A stretch of DNA of 64,000 nt from Atherix ibis. Taxonomy: Eukaryota; Arthropoda; Insecta; Diptera; Athericidae. The stretch spans positions 42,262,811 through 42,326,810 of the forward strand of contig OY282605.1 in NCBI GenBank assembly GCA_958298945.1, given 5' to 3'. Below are positions 1 through 11,662 of the stretch, one piece after another (within the stretch, counting starts at the first letter, position 1; each line of letters starts with the position of its first letter). The position numbers and the translations under genes are program-made. Under the pieces are notes generated by a model. That model did no database searches. It was not told where the DNA came from and was given only the letters and a program-made list of their open reading frames with translations.

Positions 1-968
1 CTTCTCATATTCTGTTGGCCTTAATTTTGTTGTTGTTGTCTTGTAATGATATCTGTTTTTTTTTTCTACCGCGACCCCTCAAAATTTGTAATGCAAATTA
101 TTCAAGGGTATTTATTTTTTTAGAAATCATTTTTAAATATGATCGAGAACATTTGTACGGATTGATATGAGTCAATGACAGGCAATAGAATTGCATTATG
201 AGAGTAGAATAGCCAAAGAAAATCGCTCTTCAGTAGTTGGAAAATAAAAAAAAAATATTAAAAAAATATTAGAAATAAACCCTGAATAGGAGAAGAAAAA
301 AAATTTGGCTAAGTGGAAAATGTAATAAATTTTCCATGACCTTCTTTTGGAACAATCAGTTTTTCTTTGCTGAAAAAAAGTCAACCGACGAAATACGTTA
401 TTTGGTAGCAATGTACGCGTTGTAATTGGGGAGACTTTCGATAATACTGTTGGGGTAAATTATTTATGCTGCGAATATTTTATTTGCTGCCCAATTTAGA
501 AACAAATGCTTTGGAATAAAGTGCCATTTCTACCAATTGAATAGTATTTTAATTCTTTCTCTTCATTTCCACTTTTCTGTAGTTTCCTTTTTTTTTACCA
601 AAAATTATTCATAGAAATAAGTTCTTATTTCCATCAGCTTTCTGTTGATATTGAAAAGCTTATGAAAGTACATAAAAATTCTATCAAAGATACTCTGATA
701 AAAAAAAAATCTGAATAAAAATACCTATTTTAATTTATTATTCTTGCAAAAAAAAAAACAAACTACTTTCTTACACTAATATTATACTTTTAATTTGTAT
801 CTTCTTTCATTAATATTCGAATGCGTTTACATTAGTTCAATTCTGTTAAAGCAAGTCAGAATTCCTTTTTCGTAAGAAGGAACAAATCAAAATGAAAGTT
901 TTCTCAGAAGAAGAGAAAAAAAAACCATAGAAAGTTTGTAGAAAAATGTGCGAATATAAAGTTAAATA

Positions 969-991
969 GGGGCGGTGGGGCGGAGGGGTGG
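969..991 (+). other. G-rich tract, possible G-quadruplex
   Basis: Three runs of four G and three of two G, separated by single bases, lie in 23 bases of otherwise AT-rich DNA. G-runs spaced this closely can form a four-stranded fold. Whether this one does, or has any role, is unknown. Confidence 0.4.
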
Positions 992-1217
992 TTAGTTGTT
1001 TGAAAAAAAAAACTAAACTTGTATCTAAAAGGAAATCATCTTAACTTCTTGTTGAATTGTTTTTAATCAAAATGAAATTTGTTTTACAATTTGCAATTAA
1101 GTGAAAAGAATTTCTGTTGTTTTCTTTTGCTCATTCATTAGTAAGTTTTCATTTTGCAATTGTTTCAACGACTTAACGAAATGGAAAAAATGAAAGGACT
1201 TTTGCAAATAGGAATGT

Positions 1218-1236
1218 AAAAAAAAAAAAAAAAAAA
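1218..1236 (+). repeat. poly(A) run
   Basis: Nineteen consecutive A. No retroposed sequence was recognised upstream, so this is probably a simple repeat. Confidence 0.8.
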
Positions 1237-1385
1237 GGTGACTTTATAGGAAAAAGATTTGAGTTAAAACGGAATAAAATTAAACACAAACTTGATGATT
1301 GATGATCCTTCAAGCTTGAGAGTATATAAACTTCTGAACAAGGAAGGCCCTTTTCATTATTTCATCATACCTTAAGCAGCTTTTT

Positions 1386-1414
1386 AATTTATTTTTATTT
1401 ATTTATTTATTTAT
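1386..1414 (+). repeat. (ATTT)n microsatellite
   Basis: About seven imperfect ATTT units in tandem. Confidence 0.8.
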
Positions 1415-2335
1415 ATATTTGATTAGGTTTTTTTTCCACTTTCGTATATATTATTCCATGACCACCCTTACAATAGAATTTAGTAGATAGTAGAGTGTAA
1501 TTTTGAACAGGAAGAATTTTTCTTAAAATTAAGAACCTTTTTGGCTTTTCAAAAAGCAACCGACCACCCATACTTAACTAGATTAAATTGATTCCATTAA
1601 AAATAAATCAAGTTTCTGCATTGTTTTCATTAAAGTAGATTAACATGAATTAAATTGCTTACATTTTATAAAACGCAAAACTTAACATTCTAGGACGATA
1701 TATATGTACATGCAGTATGTTGTTTGTATTTGATCCTGACTATGATTTGGAAATGTTGGAATTTCGTTATTCATATAAAAACAGATGTTTCATCAGAATT
1801 CATATAAAACCAACATACACGTGAATGATTTTATGAATGAAATTCCAGCTGTGCAAAAATCTTTAATCCTCGTTTTTAATCAAGTTTGATGCAAGAATCC
1901 TTTAATTGGTTTTAATTAATATCTTTTTCTTTAAATATAATTATATAATCTTTTAAGATTTTTTGCTGAATATTTTTGCTTCAATTAGATATAGTTAGAT
2001 TTAAAAGAATCATTTATGTAATATCAAGAGAATATATTGTATAGTCACCGATTTTTTTCCATATTTTAACATATCACAAAACCTTTTAAGCTAATTTTTT
2101 AATGACTTTTTCGCATATTTCGGGCTGGAATTTGGTCATTATTTGATGGTAATTTGGTTATGTAATTTCAATTAGTCTTAAATTTAAATATTGCATACGT
2201 AATATAATTGTTTACGTATCCTTACAAAAAAAAGTCTAACTGTATCTATCTTGGGGGAATCAGAAAATCTCGAAACTGCCCTTTCTTGGAAGTATTCACA
2301 CAATAACGTCAATGGTTTTCTTATTGCGTAGCTTG

Positions 2336-2583
2336 TGGTGCCGTTTTGTAAGAACCTCATTTAGTCAAAATTTAAATATTCATGCTCGAGCCGCAAAAAT
2401 GCAGTTATCATACGAATCGCAGTCATTTGTGGTTTTTAGAGCCCCATATATGGTAATTGTGGTGCCGTTTGTCATCACCTCATTAAGTCAAAATTTAAAT
2501 ATTCATGCCCGAGCTGTAAAAATGCACTTATTACACGAATCGCAGTCATTTGTGGTTTTTAGAGCCCTATATATGGTAATTTT
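2336..2583. repeat. tandem duplication of a 124-bp unit
   Basis: Two head-to-tail copies lie at 2336-2459 and 2460-2583, starting TGGTGCCGTTT and ending in a TATATGGTAATT motif. They differ at scattered single bases, so the duplication is old. The plus strand is open through both copies as part of a 127-codon frame, but that protein matches nothing I know. The minus strand just beyond, at 2584-2690, resembles a DD41D transposase, so the unit is probably a duplicated piece of such an element. Confidence 0.75.
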
Positions 2584-2690
2584 TATGACTAACATATTCA
2601 CCAAGCTCGAAATGAGCCTCATCGCTGATGAAAATTTAGCGAAAAACGTGGCTACGACAGAATCACCACATTTTTGTAAAGTTTTTACAA
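2560..2690 (-). pseudogene. possible DD41D (rosa-like) transposase fragment
   Basis: Read on the minus strand with frame changes, this gives SDEAHFELGEYV and then an N-Y-H-I segment. That matches the block around the first catalytic Asp of DD41D transposases (SDEAHF-LGGYVNKQN-RIW). The remainder falls in the tandem repeat next to it and is not readable. No terminal repeats or TA duplication were identified. The assignment rests on one short motif. Confidence 0.4.
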
Positions 2691-2699
2691 TTTGAGCAT

Positions 2700-3804
2700 A
2701 TTACTTGATAGTTGTAAAATATATAAAATAATAATGAATTTTTCTTTTATTAAAATTTATTTTTAAAAACTATAAAATTACCGTACTATACTTTCTTGCA
2801 TTATAAACAATTTATGATAATTCAGTTAGGGGCTCCGCTTAAAAGAGTAATAAAATAATGTGATTCTATTTGGTTGAATTTAAATAAGACTTTTTATGTA
2901 AATAATTAGATAAAAGAAATCAAAGCCGTTTTAAAGGATTCTTTTCAGAAAAAAGTATCGACATAGAAATTGTTTGAAACTGGTAACTCTAAACGTTCAA
3001 CTGAGAGACTAAGTTTTTTACGCTATTCAAAATGTGGTAATATATTCACACAAAATTATTTTTCTTTTTTAGTATTAAGGATTATACATCAACGACACTA
3101 TTATTTAAAGCCGATGCTAAAGAAATAACAAAATAGGTATAAAAGTGTGTGCCTTTCCAGTTTACCGATTTTTTTTTTGAATTGCAACCAAGAAAAATAT
3201 TTTGTTTGAACAACTTTCAAAATTTTTTGATTCCTCCAAAAAAATAAGAGCTGCAAGGGTCAGTTGTAAGAGCAAAAGATTATTAAATTAATGCAAATAA
3301 CAATCAGAAATCGAATCCACCCCCCCCCCTGTGATCAACATTGACTGTAATGATGATCAACATTGAGCACACTTTGAGGAAGCCTGAAGCTTAGATTACA
3401 TCGTACGTGCAATGCATTATTTAAAGGGGAAATTTGCCCTTTTTTTTAATAATCTGATAGTATAATATTTACGCTAGCATAAAAATTCTGAATGCTTGCC
3501 ACAGTCAAAGTTCGTGCATTGAACGAGCACTCTAATTATGGTAAAATTGATTGAATATGCGTCTAATATTTCATATTTAAAATTTATATTATATTCATTT
3601 TTAAAATCAACATTTTTATTTTTTTTATTACAGCTATAACCATATTTATATCAAATTATTTATTATAAATATTAAATAATTTGATACAAGCAACAATATA
3701 TATTCATCTGTCAGGTACATAACACTAGTTTTTGCCAATTTTTTTTTAAACATACATTAGGTAAATTTTACTTTGTATAAATTAAATACGAATAAATTAA
3801 TTGC
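2700..3804. other. AT-rich spacer, no gene seen
   Basis: Nothing recognisable apart from a 10-base C run at 3320-3329. Directly after it, GATCAACATTGA occurs twice within about 35 bases. Confidence 0.45.
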
Positions 3805-4026
3805 TTAATTCGCAAAACGAGCAACATTAACGATATCATATGTTTTATATGTACGGGCATGCACGAATAAATCATGTTTAATATGGCACAATGTCACCTT
3901 CACCATGCGTATAAATTGCTCGTCCTCGAGAAAAAGTCGTTCAATTGCATGATCTGTGTAATATACTGGTGAGCAGTAAATCGTGCATTTTGTAAATGTT
4001 GTCATTAAAGCTTGAATGCCATTCAA
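3805..4026 (-). other. unidentified open frame of 73 codons
   Basis: An open minus-strand frame beginning MNGIQALMTTFTK. The surrounding bases 3820-4150 have a more balanced composition than the neighbouring DNA, which is typical of former coding sequence. No family was recognised, and no splice sites or poly(A) tail decide its nature. It may be an old mobile-element fragment or chance. Confidence 0.2.
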
Positions 4027-4149
4027 GTGGAATTTCCAAGGCTCTCAACAATATGGGTATCCGTCAACTACTTGGGTCAGATCCATTGCGAATGAGTTTA
4101 AATGAAGAGGCGTATGAACTTACGCAGGACCGGTGATGATAAAAAGTGT

Positions 4150-6240
4150 TTGTCTTCACCTTTTACTCCAATAGAAGCGGTATTTATTTATATTATATCA
4201 TATCTTTTATTTTTTTTATATATATAAATATGTAAAAAGGCTTTATTTATAAATACCAAGAAATAAATTTATAAAATCAATTACTCGATCCTTTAGAGTA
4301 GAAAATATCATAAAATTTATCTAAATTGATTAGTAGAAAAATTAGGACCTTTGAAATTTATTTTTTATTTAAGTTTTAAAAGCTTCTGAAAAATTTTAAT
4401 ATATATATATAGTTCGTGATACCAAATAATATGCATAACTGATGTAAAAAATAAAATATATAAAGATCTATGAAATAAAATCTTTAACCATTTTTTGCTT
4501 ACAAAATAAGAAGGCAGGAAATCGTAGGTTAACCTCAATTAAATGTAAATATTTTATGGTTAACTAGATCGCTTTTCGTAGATCTATCAGCAGAGATTTA
4601 GGTTTTCTATCTTGATTATTGCTACAAAAAGAAAAAAGAAAAAAAGAAATCAAAAACAAAATGTTGGTACCCCTAGCATCATGGTTTTATTTGAGCAACC
4701 CAAAATGAATTCTATCGTAAAAATGGAATTGTACTTTGCAACCATAAAAATAATTTGTTTTGCGAATGGGTGGCAACCGAAGTTATGTTTTAAATAAATA
4801 AGGAGCTACCATCCCCCTTCTCCAAAAACAACAAAAAAATACCATACAAACATCCAATAGTGATGCTGTCAGCACAATAAGGGGTGACTTATATTTTCTA
4901 AGCCAAATCGATATAAAACTTTCATGCCATCCCCCTTATTGTCGTACACCTCTCACCCACCGCAATAACTAAATACATAAAACGAACAGAGAAGTTAAGA
5001 TAAGTCAGATTCGATAATCTTGTCATAGGCGAATGAAATTGCTTTCCACCAAAGAATGGTTTCTCTGGAATACATATCAACATGCCCTTAAATGGGGCTT
5101 TAACTTTTAGATTATTTTTTATATTGCAACTTTTACTAGGATGCTGATATGTCGTGTATCTAAAATGACATTACTCTGCAAGTATAAGAATTGAAATAGA
5201 AAATCTGAAAATATTTTATATACGAGAGAGTAATGTGATATCAGTTTGTTGTCTGTTTGTTTGTTTTTCATTAGATAAGCTTACGCAATAATTTTTATCT
5301 CTTCTCCAATGTATACCCGATTACAGGACTTTGAAAATATTGTACGAATAATAGTTTTAGAAGAAATTCGATTTGTTATTTTATCGTTTACTTCCGATTG
5401 GAATAAAGAAAATTCTATTATTTTATTGAACATATTTTCTTGAATAAATTGCAAAAATTTTTGGTCAGTTTTAGAAATGACTCCAAATAATAGAAACTTT
5501 TCAAAAGTAATTTTTTGGGAATTTTTTTTTATATTTTTATTTCCATTTCTTTTAAATATCATAAAAAATATTATACTTTATGAGTATAGTCAAGAAAAGA
5601 GAAGTTTTGAAGTTATGCTTTGCAAAATTACAAATCAAAAAGTTTTCTTTATTACTAAAAGTTATAAGACATAAAAAAAAAGTGAAATTATTTTCAAAAT
5701 ATTTTATTTACGCATTTTACCATTTCAAACAAGGAGGATTTAACCCTAGAAAATAAGTCGATAGTTTTCTTTTACCATTTCAAACTTGTATGTTTATATA
5801 AAAATTAAAATTATTATAGTATAAAAAAAAACACATTTCCTTACTTTTTTCAGCAAATTTTCATACCAATCTATATGGGGGTAAGTCTGTAGCTGTCAGA
5901 AGGTATAGCACGTATAGTCTCATCCTGCATAAAGATTATACAAGTGCAGAAGAAGTATTAACCTCATCCGGTAACTCACGACTCTATAGAGGGTTGTAAA
6001 TTTAGTTGGGGAGCAATGATTTGCCATTGAATTTTGTGTATTAAACTTGATGAATCCGAAAGTTTGACTTACTAAGAGTTGTAAAGAGCCTATGATAAAT
6101 ATTATTTATAAAGGTCAGGGGCTTTTCTGTGGGATAAAGTATAGGTCCGAGAGGCAGTGAAATGCAACGCTCAGTCAAAGGGGCATTTAACACCGAAAGC
6201 TATAAAATGTAGAATGGGCGAAGGCTCTTGGAAGGTCGAA
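4150..6240. other. AT-rich spacer, no gene seen
   Basis: Short open frames in this stretch are low-complexity (lysine, phenylalanine or isoleucine rich) and match no family. From about 5870 onward the base composition becomes less AT-rich, which may mark unreadable sequence belonging to the LINE that follows. Confidence 0.45.
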
Positions 6241-8067
6241 CCGTCGATTAACAACTTTTGTCATCAAAGACTTTCCTGTGGTTGAGCGGCTGGTGGAGGT
6301 TTCATGTGAAGAAGCTTTGCTATGGCATAGTTACTTTCATGAAAGGTATGCGGTAGTGTGCGGGAACAATGGGAGGGTTGTTCGCCAGATGGTGCGTGGC
6401 TGGCCACAGGAATCTGTGGCTCGCCCCGCCATCTGGAATATGATGATGAATGGTCTCTTGGTGCAGTTGGAGGAGACCGGTTTTGGTGTGGTTGCATATG
6501 TGGATGATCTTCTGCTTTTGATTGTGGTGGGGGAGGGGGGTTAGGTCTGCAGTAGAGATACCGTGAAGCCACTATATTGAGATGGTGTCTGAATGGGGGA
6601 ACAGAATGGGAATAAAGGTTTTCGAAAGGAAAACTGTGTGTATGCTGCTGAAGAATTTTTTGGCCCAATATTCGTTTAGAGGCGGTCGTGGTCCGATAAG
6701 CGCGGGAAGTAAAGTACCTTAGACTAAAGGTTGGAGAGAGGCTGAACTTTCGGCCTCACTTGCAACATCTAAGGGGGGCGCGTGGCCGGTTTGGTTGGCA
6801 TGCTGGTGCGAGTATTTCGCAAAGAATGGGGACTTCGATCAAAAGCGGTGAAAGTCTTGTACAAGAGTGTGTTTGTTTCGCGTGCGATGAATGAATCGTA
6901 TGTATGGGCTGACATTATGCGCCACCAGTATGCAAAGGTGAGCAAAAATTCAGTCCAGTGTCTGACTCTGTATGCATGTTTGAATGCATGTAGAACCGTG
7001 TCAACCGAGGCGATGCAGGTTCTCATGGGAGAAATTCCATGGAACCTGGAGGTGCTACGTGGACGTATTTACTACAGACTACGGCGGGGCATCCCGCTTT
7101 CTGGTTGTTCGGTTATGAATGAAGAGGTTCAGGATCTTAGTTCACGGCAGCGGCATGTACTGCTCCCGAACAGAATGTATGAAATGTGGCAACGTCGATG
7201 GAATGAGAGTATAAATGGCAGATGGACGCACATGTTCATTTCGGATGTGTGCTTTGCATCTGCGTATGTATTTGAATTTGGTCTATACCTAGGGTTTTTG
7301 CTCACGGGACACGGTAGTATGAATGGGTTCCTGTACAGGTGTGGTCTAGATGCGGAGAATAGAGGCCTTTTTGGGGCGGCGGGGGAGAGTGCCAAACGAA
7401 TTCTCGTTGAGTGTAGCCTGTACGAGAGGTATGAATGCCTGAATAAATTTGCCGAGGCACTATTTGAGAGAAGAGCAAGAATGTTGTGTGAATGCACGCA
7501 GGGTGGCTTCAACCGGGTAAAAGACCAAGGTCGATTCCGGTTGTACTTTTGAGTCTTGTCGAACCCGCGTACCTGAGCTGGATTAGCGGTGCCTAGGAAT
7601 TTACAAGATTTCTAAGCGTAGCTCAATGAGCGGAGTACAAACCGAAGTACTCTTAAAACAAAAATTGGTACCACGGGAATCGGGAAACACACTATGCCCG
7701 ATTTAGATAAGGCGCCCTTTGGATATGGTTATGCCCATGTCGCGGCTATGGTCTCCGGACCGCAGGTGGGAGGTAACTGGCAATTACCATCTTGAAATTA
7801 TCTCGGGCACTGTTACTGCTAATGACAGTAGACGTTTAGATAGTCCTCACCACTAGCAGGTGGAGTAGTCAGCTTATAACTGATTACTAACTGCTAACTG
7901 CCAGTAATTGTGGTGCATTGATTGAGCGTAGTCGTAGGCGACTCGTGGTTTTATGTTGCAGACAACAAGGTCTCGTTAAATAACAATATATTCCTGTAGT
8001 TCCCCAGCCCTCTAAACATCTGATCTAAGTCCGTGTGACTATCCTCCCTCCTAGGGTAAAAAAAAAC
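6240..8067 (+). mobile_element. 5'-truncated R1-clade-like non-LTR retrotransposon
   Basis: A LINE fragment with the 3' part of its reverse transcriptase ORF at 6278-7552, an untranslated tail of about 500 bases and a poly(A) run at about 8058-8066. It is clearly richer in GC than its surroundings, so it came from elsewhere. The 5' end is missing, as is usual when target-primed reverse transcription stops early. The protein resembles R1-clade elements rather than Jockey. I saw no ribosomal or telomeric target at the 3' junction, so this copy is not at a classical R1 or telomeric site. The 5' edge is approximate. Confidence 0.75.
6278..7552 (+). pseudogene. R1-like reverse transcriptase, C-terminal part, broken
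   Basis: The frame starting at 6278 covers RT palm motifs: a GWPQESVARPAIWN block (family form RGCPQGSVSGPAIWN), then VAYVDDLLLL, the catalytic [FY]xDD box with V in place of the usual A. A stop follows at about 6543. The next 240 bases carry recognisable thumb sequence (MGIKVFERKTVCMLL, FRGGRGP) in shifted frames. The original frame resumes at 6782 and runs 256 codons to 7552 through the R1-type C-terminal domain, with a decayed Cys/His segment near SAKRILVECSLY. Being the distal part of an ORF2, it needed an upstream endonuclease that is absent here. It is a dead copy. Confidence 0.7.
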
Positions 8068-10385
8068 ACATGAAAGGATGTCACCTTGGTACTGTAGGTT
8101 AAACCAAAAGCTAGAATACCCAAAAACTGAAGGTGATATAAAGACCTGAAGAATTTTAAAAGCAATGCCTCCTCATTTTAAGACTACACAAGAGAACTAA
8201 TATTGAAGGAGAGAATATTATTATATAAAATTAAAATAATCTATGGAAGATTAACCTCAATTCAGGAAACCTTCAATATTTAAAACTGATAACATTGAAG
8301 TTAATAAAAAATTCCTTGAAAATTCACGAAAAGTGTTATTTTCATGAGATACTTAGATACTCTACCAGGATAAAGCCTTCTGTTATACGGGCATCTTCAT
8401 CAACGAGCTTTTATATAAAAAAAGAGATTTCTGTGATTTCCCTCAATTATCCTTTTCATCTGATCATATTCTGTATGACTTTTTCTGTACTTCAATATCA
8501 AAAAAATACTTGGAAGGAATTCATCTTGGCACTGTCGATGATATTCAAAGGAGTGTAACTGAAAGTGATTGCAGGTGAAGCCTTCCAGTAGTGCCACAAG
8601 CCGCGAAAACAATGCCTCCAACGATTTATAGCTGAGTCAGAAATAATTTGATGCATAAAAATAGAATAAAATTGTTGGAATGAAAAAAATCAATCTCATT
8701 TCAATTTTTTGGCACACCTCATAAAAACTTTAAATATATTCAAATTAAAAGAAAAAAACTAATTAATTTTTTTCCTCTCAAATGTAAGCAATATTATTCA
8801 TATTTTATTACTTGATAGATGAGACTTTTGTTTGGTTATCAACAATAAAATTACTTAACACAATGTATAACAATTAATTTTTACTATAACTATTCTATCA
8901 GAAACTAGTATCTTTTCAGGATTTTTCATACAAAGGAATAAGGAACAAATGGCGGATGACAATAACCAAGATAAGGTACTGAGAGTATTGTATTATATTA
9001 CATAAAATAGTAGTTATAGGAATAGGTCTGATATTGTTCGCTTCCTTTAAAATACTAAATTGAATGAATTCGGAAGGGAATGAAATAGGGTTGATGATAT
9101 TTGATGGTACCCCTTCGAGAGAAGAATGTGAATGCGGTATTGTTCAATTCATTTGGGTGACTTTTAATGAGCATCTGTCATGAAATCTAAGCCGCACACT
9201 TAATTCCACGGTATCTCAAATTGGTCATCTAAATGATTCTCTCGATGTCCTTGCATTATAGTATAGTGCCGATGAAAGCTATGCGATTTAACTCGGTAGG
9301 GGATGTAAGTTTTATCGAATCTCAATTACATTTTTGAAATGAACAACAGTCTCGTACTTTGTTCTTTGTAAACAAGTCAACAAAAGTATCTACGACTAGT
9401 GGAAAGCTATTTTTGAATTAGCTAGTCTGGTCAGTATTATCAATAGTAATACATTTACCTTTTGTGATTACAAGTAAGTGGATTAGTCGATTGTAAACAG
9501 GATTTTATTGGCTCATTAAGAGTTACCAAGCTTTATCGTATCGGAACCTTCTCCATTCAACGGAAACTGTATCTTTCGTAATTGCTTTTAACAAACGCCT
9601 GCTAGGAAAATGTAATGTGACAAGTTTGTGATCAGACCCAGCAGAATAGATAATCAAGAAATTTCAAAAATTTATTATTATTTTTAAAAAAGAATTATTG
9701 AAATCATATTCCGAGAAATTTTATACTATTTATACCTATTACACGTTTTTTTTTTATATGTTAGAACATTCGATAGATTAAATGTCATCTGTTAAAGTTT
9801 GTTTATAATATTTACCCAAAATAGTTTGCAATTTTTTGACGCTTGAATAACGTTTCCATGTTATTCAGATTTATACCAAAAATAGACTGTCAATTTGCAA
9901 AACACACCAGAGTTGTTTTGAAGCTCATATTTTTGATGAAATTAATTCTTGCCTCAATGGCTTTGTTAACAACAAAAATTTTCCCCAAATTCACAAAAGA
10001 TATTGGAGAAGTCATTTTATTTACAAAAATTATACTATTTTCTTTTTTCATTTTATTAACAAAAATTATACTATAACGTGCATTGTTGGTCTCTATTTCT
10101 TACGAAAATGGGCGGAGCACGTGTTACAGTTGACGCCTAGCGTGTTTATTTTTTATAATAAAATAATTATTTTATGAAAAAAAAATAAAAAACCTAGATC
10201 CGGACATTATGACATTCTCATAGAATGATTCTACTATTCATACATCTTATTAAGCGATCAATTTATTAAAGAGAAAATTGGGTAGCAACGTGTCAATCAG
10301 ACCTAAAGTTGTGTCGATTGGCTTCAAATGTCATGCGATATGACATTAAGTCTCAATTAAACATTGTAAAAACACATGCAGTCAT
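8068..10385. other. spacer with one unidentified coding-like segment
   Basis: Apart from the unassigned segment at 8295-8621, I see no gene here. 9170-9640 is less AT-rich than its surroundings but has no open frame and no family resemblance. Confidence 0.4.
8400..8621 (-). other. unidentified open frame of 73 codons
   Basis: A minus-strand frame beginning MEALFSRLVALLEGF and ending FFYIKAR, with mixed composition unlike the low-complexity frames around it. A plus-strand frame (8295-8558) overlaps it. There are no splice sites, terminal repeats or poly(A) that would define it. I do not recognise the product; it could be an old mobile-element fragment. Confidence 0.2.
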
Positions 10386-11280
10386 TTCGGCGTGCTGACA
10401 AATCAGAAACAATTAATGCTTTGGAAGCGAAAATTGAGTTAGTTACAAAGGCAATATGATAAGTCAGTGATAAATGCAAAAGATGTGATTTGAAAACAAA
10501 ATTGAATTTTGCTTGTTAAAGAAACACAAATTCTTAATTAAAAAAATTATATCTAATATCACACCAATATCAAGCACGAAAAGTATAATAGAGACTCCTC
10601 ACTATTATATGGAATGATTCAAAAGTGCTTTACTTTGAGCATTGAGCGCTCAGGACATCCAATTTAGATAACTATCGAAGACATAATTAATAAAATATAT
10701 GATATTGTTTTAAAAAACTGTTTACAGAAATTGTATAAGAAAGCTAATATGTTAAACATCTGAAAAGGACATGAACAGAACATCTTAAGGAAATGTACAG
10801 AACAACGTAATCTAAATGAACTTTTTCATCAATTCATAACTTATTATAAGACATGAATTTACGATTACGCTCGAGAAATCAAAGTTAGTTAAAATCAATA
10901 GACTTGCAACTAGCCAATGAATTTTAAGAAAGACAAAAAGAGTTTTATCGGCAGGAAAGATTATGGCTACTATTTTCTGGAATGTTGAAATGGTTGAATA
11001 ATTAAATCAATAAAATATGACCGTATTTGGGAAAGAAAATTATTTTATTTTCTCGTGACGATTCATTGTTAAATGTAACAGCAAAATTAGTAGAATGACA
11101 TTATAAATTGTTTCTTTAGGCACCGTATTCTCCAGAATTGGTTCTTTGTAGTTTTTTTTTATTTCCAAACATTAAGAAATATATAAAAAGAAATATGCAT
11201 TCCAGAGTTTATTTTTCCAAAGGTTGACAAATCATACTACACGGATGGTATAAAAGAGTTTGAATTACTCAAAAATTTGA
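10385..11280 (+). pseudogene. ancient mariner transposase relic
   Basis: No long frame survives, but plus-strand pieces in the right order match a mariner transposase. A segment near 10870-10900 corresponds to the region after the first catalytic Asp. SAGKIMATIFWN lies at about 10950-10985. APYSPEL, followed by FLFPNIKKYIKR, lies at about 11120-11190. DKSYYTDGIKEFE lies near 11225-11275. GK-MAT-FWD and PYSPDLAPSD-FLFP are hallmark mariner blocks. Many stops and indels make this one of the oldest insertions here. No inverted repeats or TA duplication could be found. Confidence 0.7.
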
Positions 11281-11385
11281 GTGATTATTTCACTTATCAC
11301 TGACTTATCATACTGACCTCATATAACCGATATAAAAACATATTTAATTGAAAAAGCAGTTACATATTAGTCCGATTGCTTTAGA

Positions 11386-11662
11386 ATATCCGAAGAGTCT
11401 TTATGATAAAAAATTAGTAACAGCGAAAAATATATTCTGGAATAAAAGTGTTTCTAAAAGAACATTTTTTAGAAACATTTTTATTCCAGAATATATATTA
11501 AAAAATTTGTCTGCCTAAATTTTATGTGGTATAATTTTTTTTCTTAAATGAAGCCCGATATGAGTAGAAATATCTTAATTAATGTTGTTTTTAAAAATAT
11601 TTTTATTCCAGAATGTATTTTTCCCTGTTACTAATTGTTTATCATATAGACTCTCTTATGGT
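11386..11662. repeat. foldback element with arms of about 75 bp
   Basis: The arm from about 11386 to 11462 (GATAAAAAATTAGTAACAG, then TATATTCTGGAATAAAA) is matched in reverse complement by 11578-11662 (TTTTATTCCAGAATGTATTT, then CTGTTACTAATTGTTTATC). A third copy of the inner motif, TTTTTATTCCAGAATATAT, lies between them at about 11477-11497. The arms differ at a handful of sites. The structure fits a small non-autonomous foldback or MITE. There is no coding capacity, and I could not assign it to a superfamily. Confidence 0.75.

Larger units (their letters stand above)
1..2335. other. AT-rich spacer, no gene seen
   Basis: No coding region, RNA gene or transposon remnant could be recognised. 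The stretch is AT-rich with homopolymer runs, including a 19-base A run at 1218-1236 and an (ATTT)n microsatellite at about 1386-1414. A short G-rich tract at 969-991 stands out. It reads like intron or intergenic DNA of an insect. Confidence 0.5.

Noticed and set aside
3605..4030. Possible retroelement fragment around the MNGIQALMTTF frame
   Set aside because: No motif of reverse transcriptase, integrase or transposase was found; kept only as an unidentified frame.
6264..6668. A 134-codon minus-strand frame rich in proline
   Set aside because: It lies antisense to the R1-like reverse transcriptase with its YVDD motif; the proline-rich wording is a shadow of that frame.
7129..7512. A 127-codon minus-strand frame
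   Set aside because: It is antisense to the 256-codon RT frame on the plus strand and has no domain of its own.
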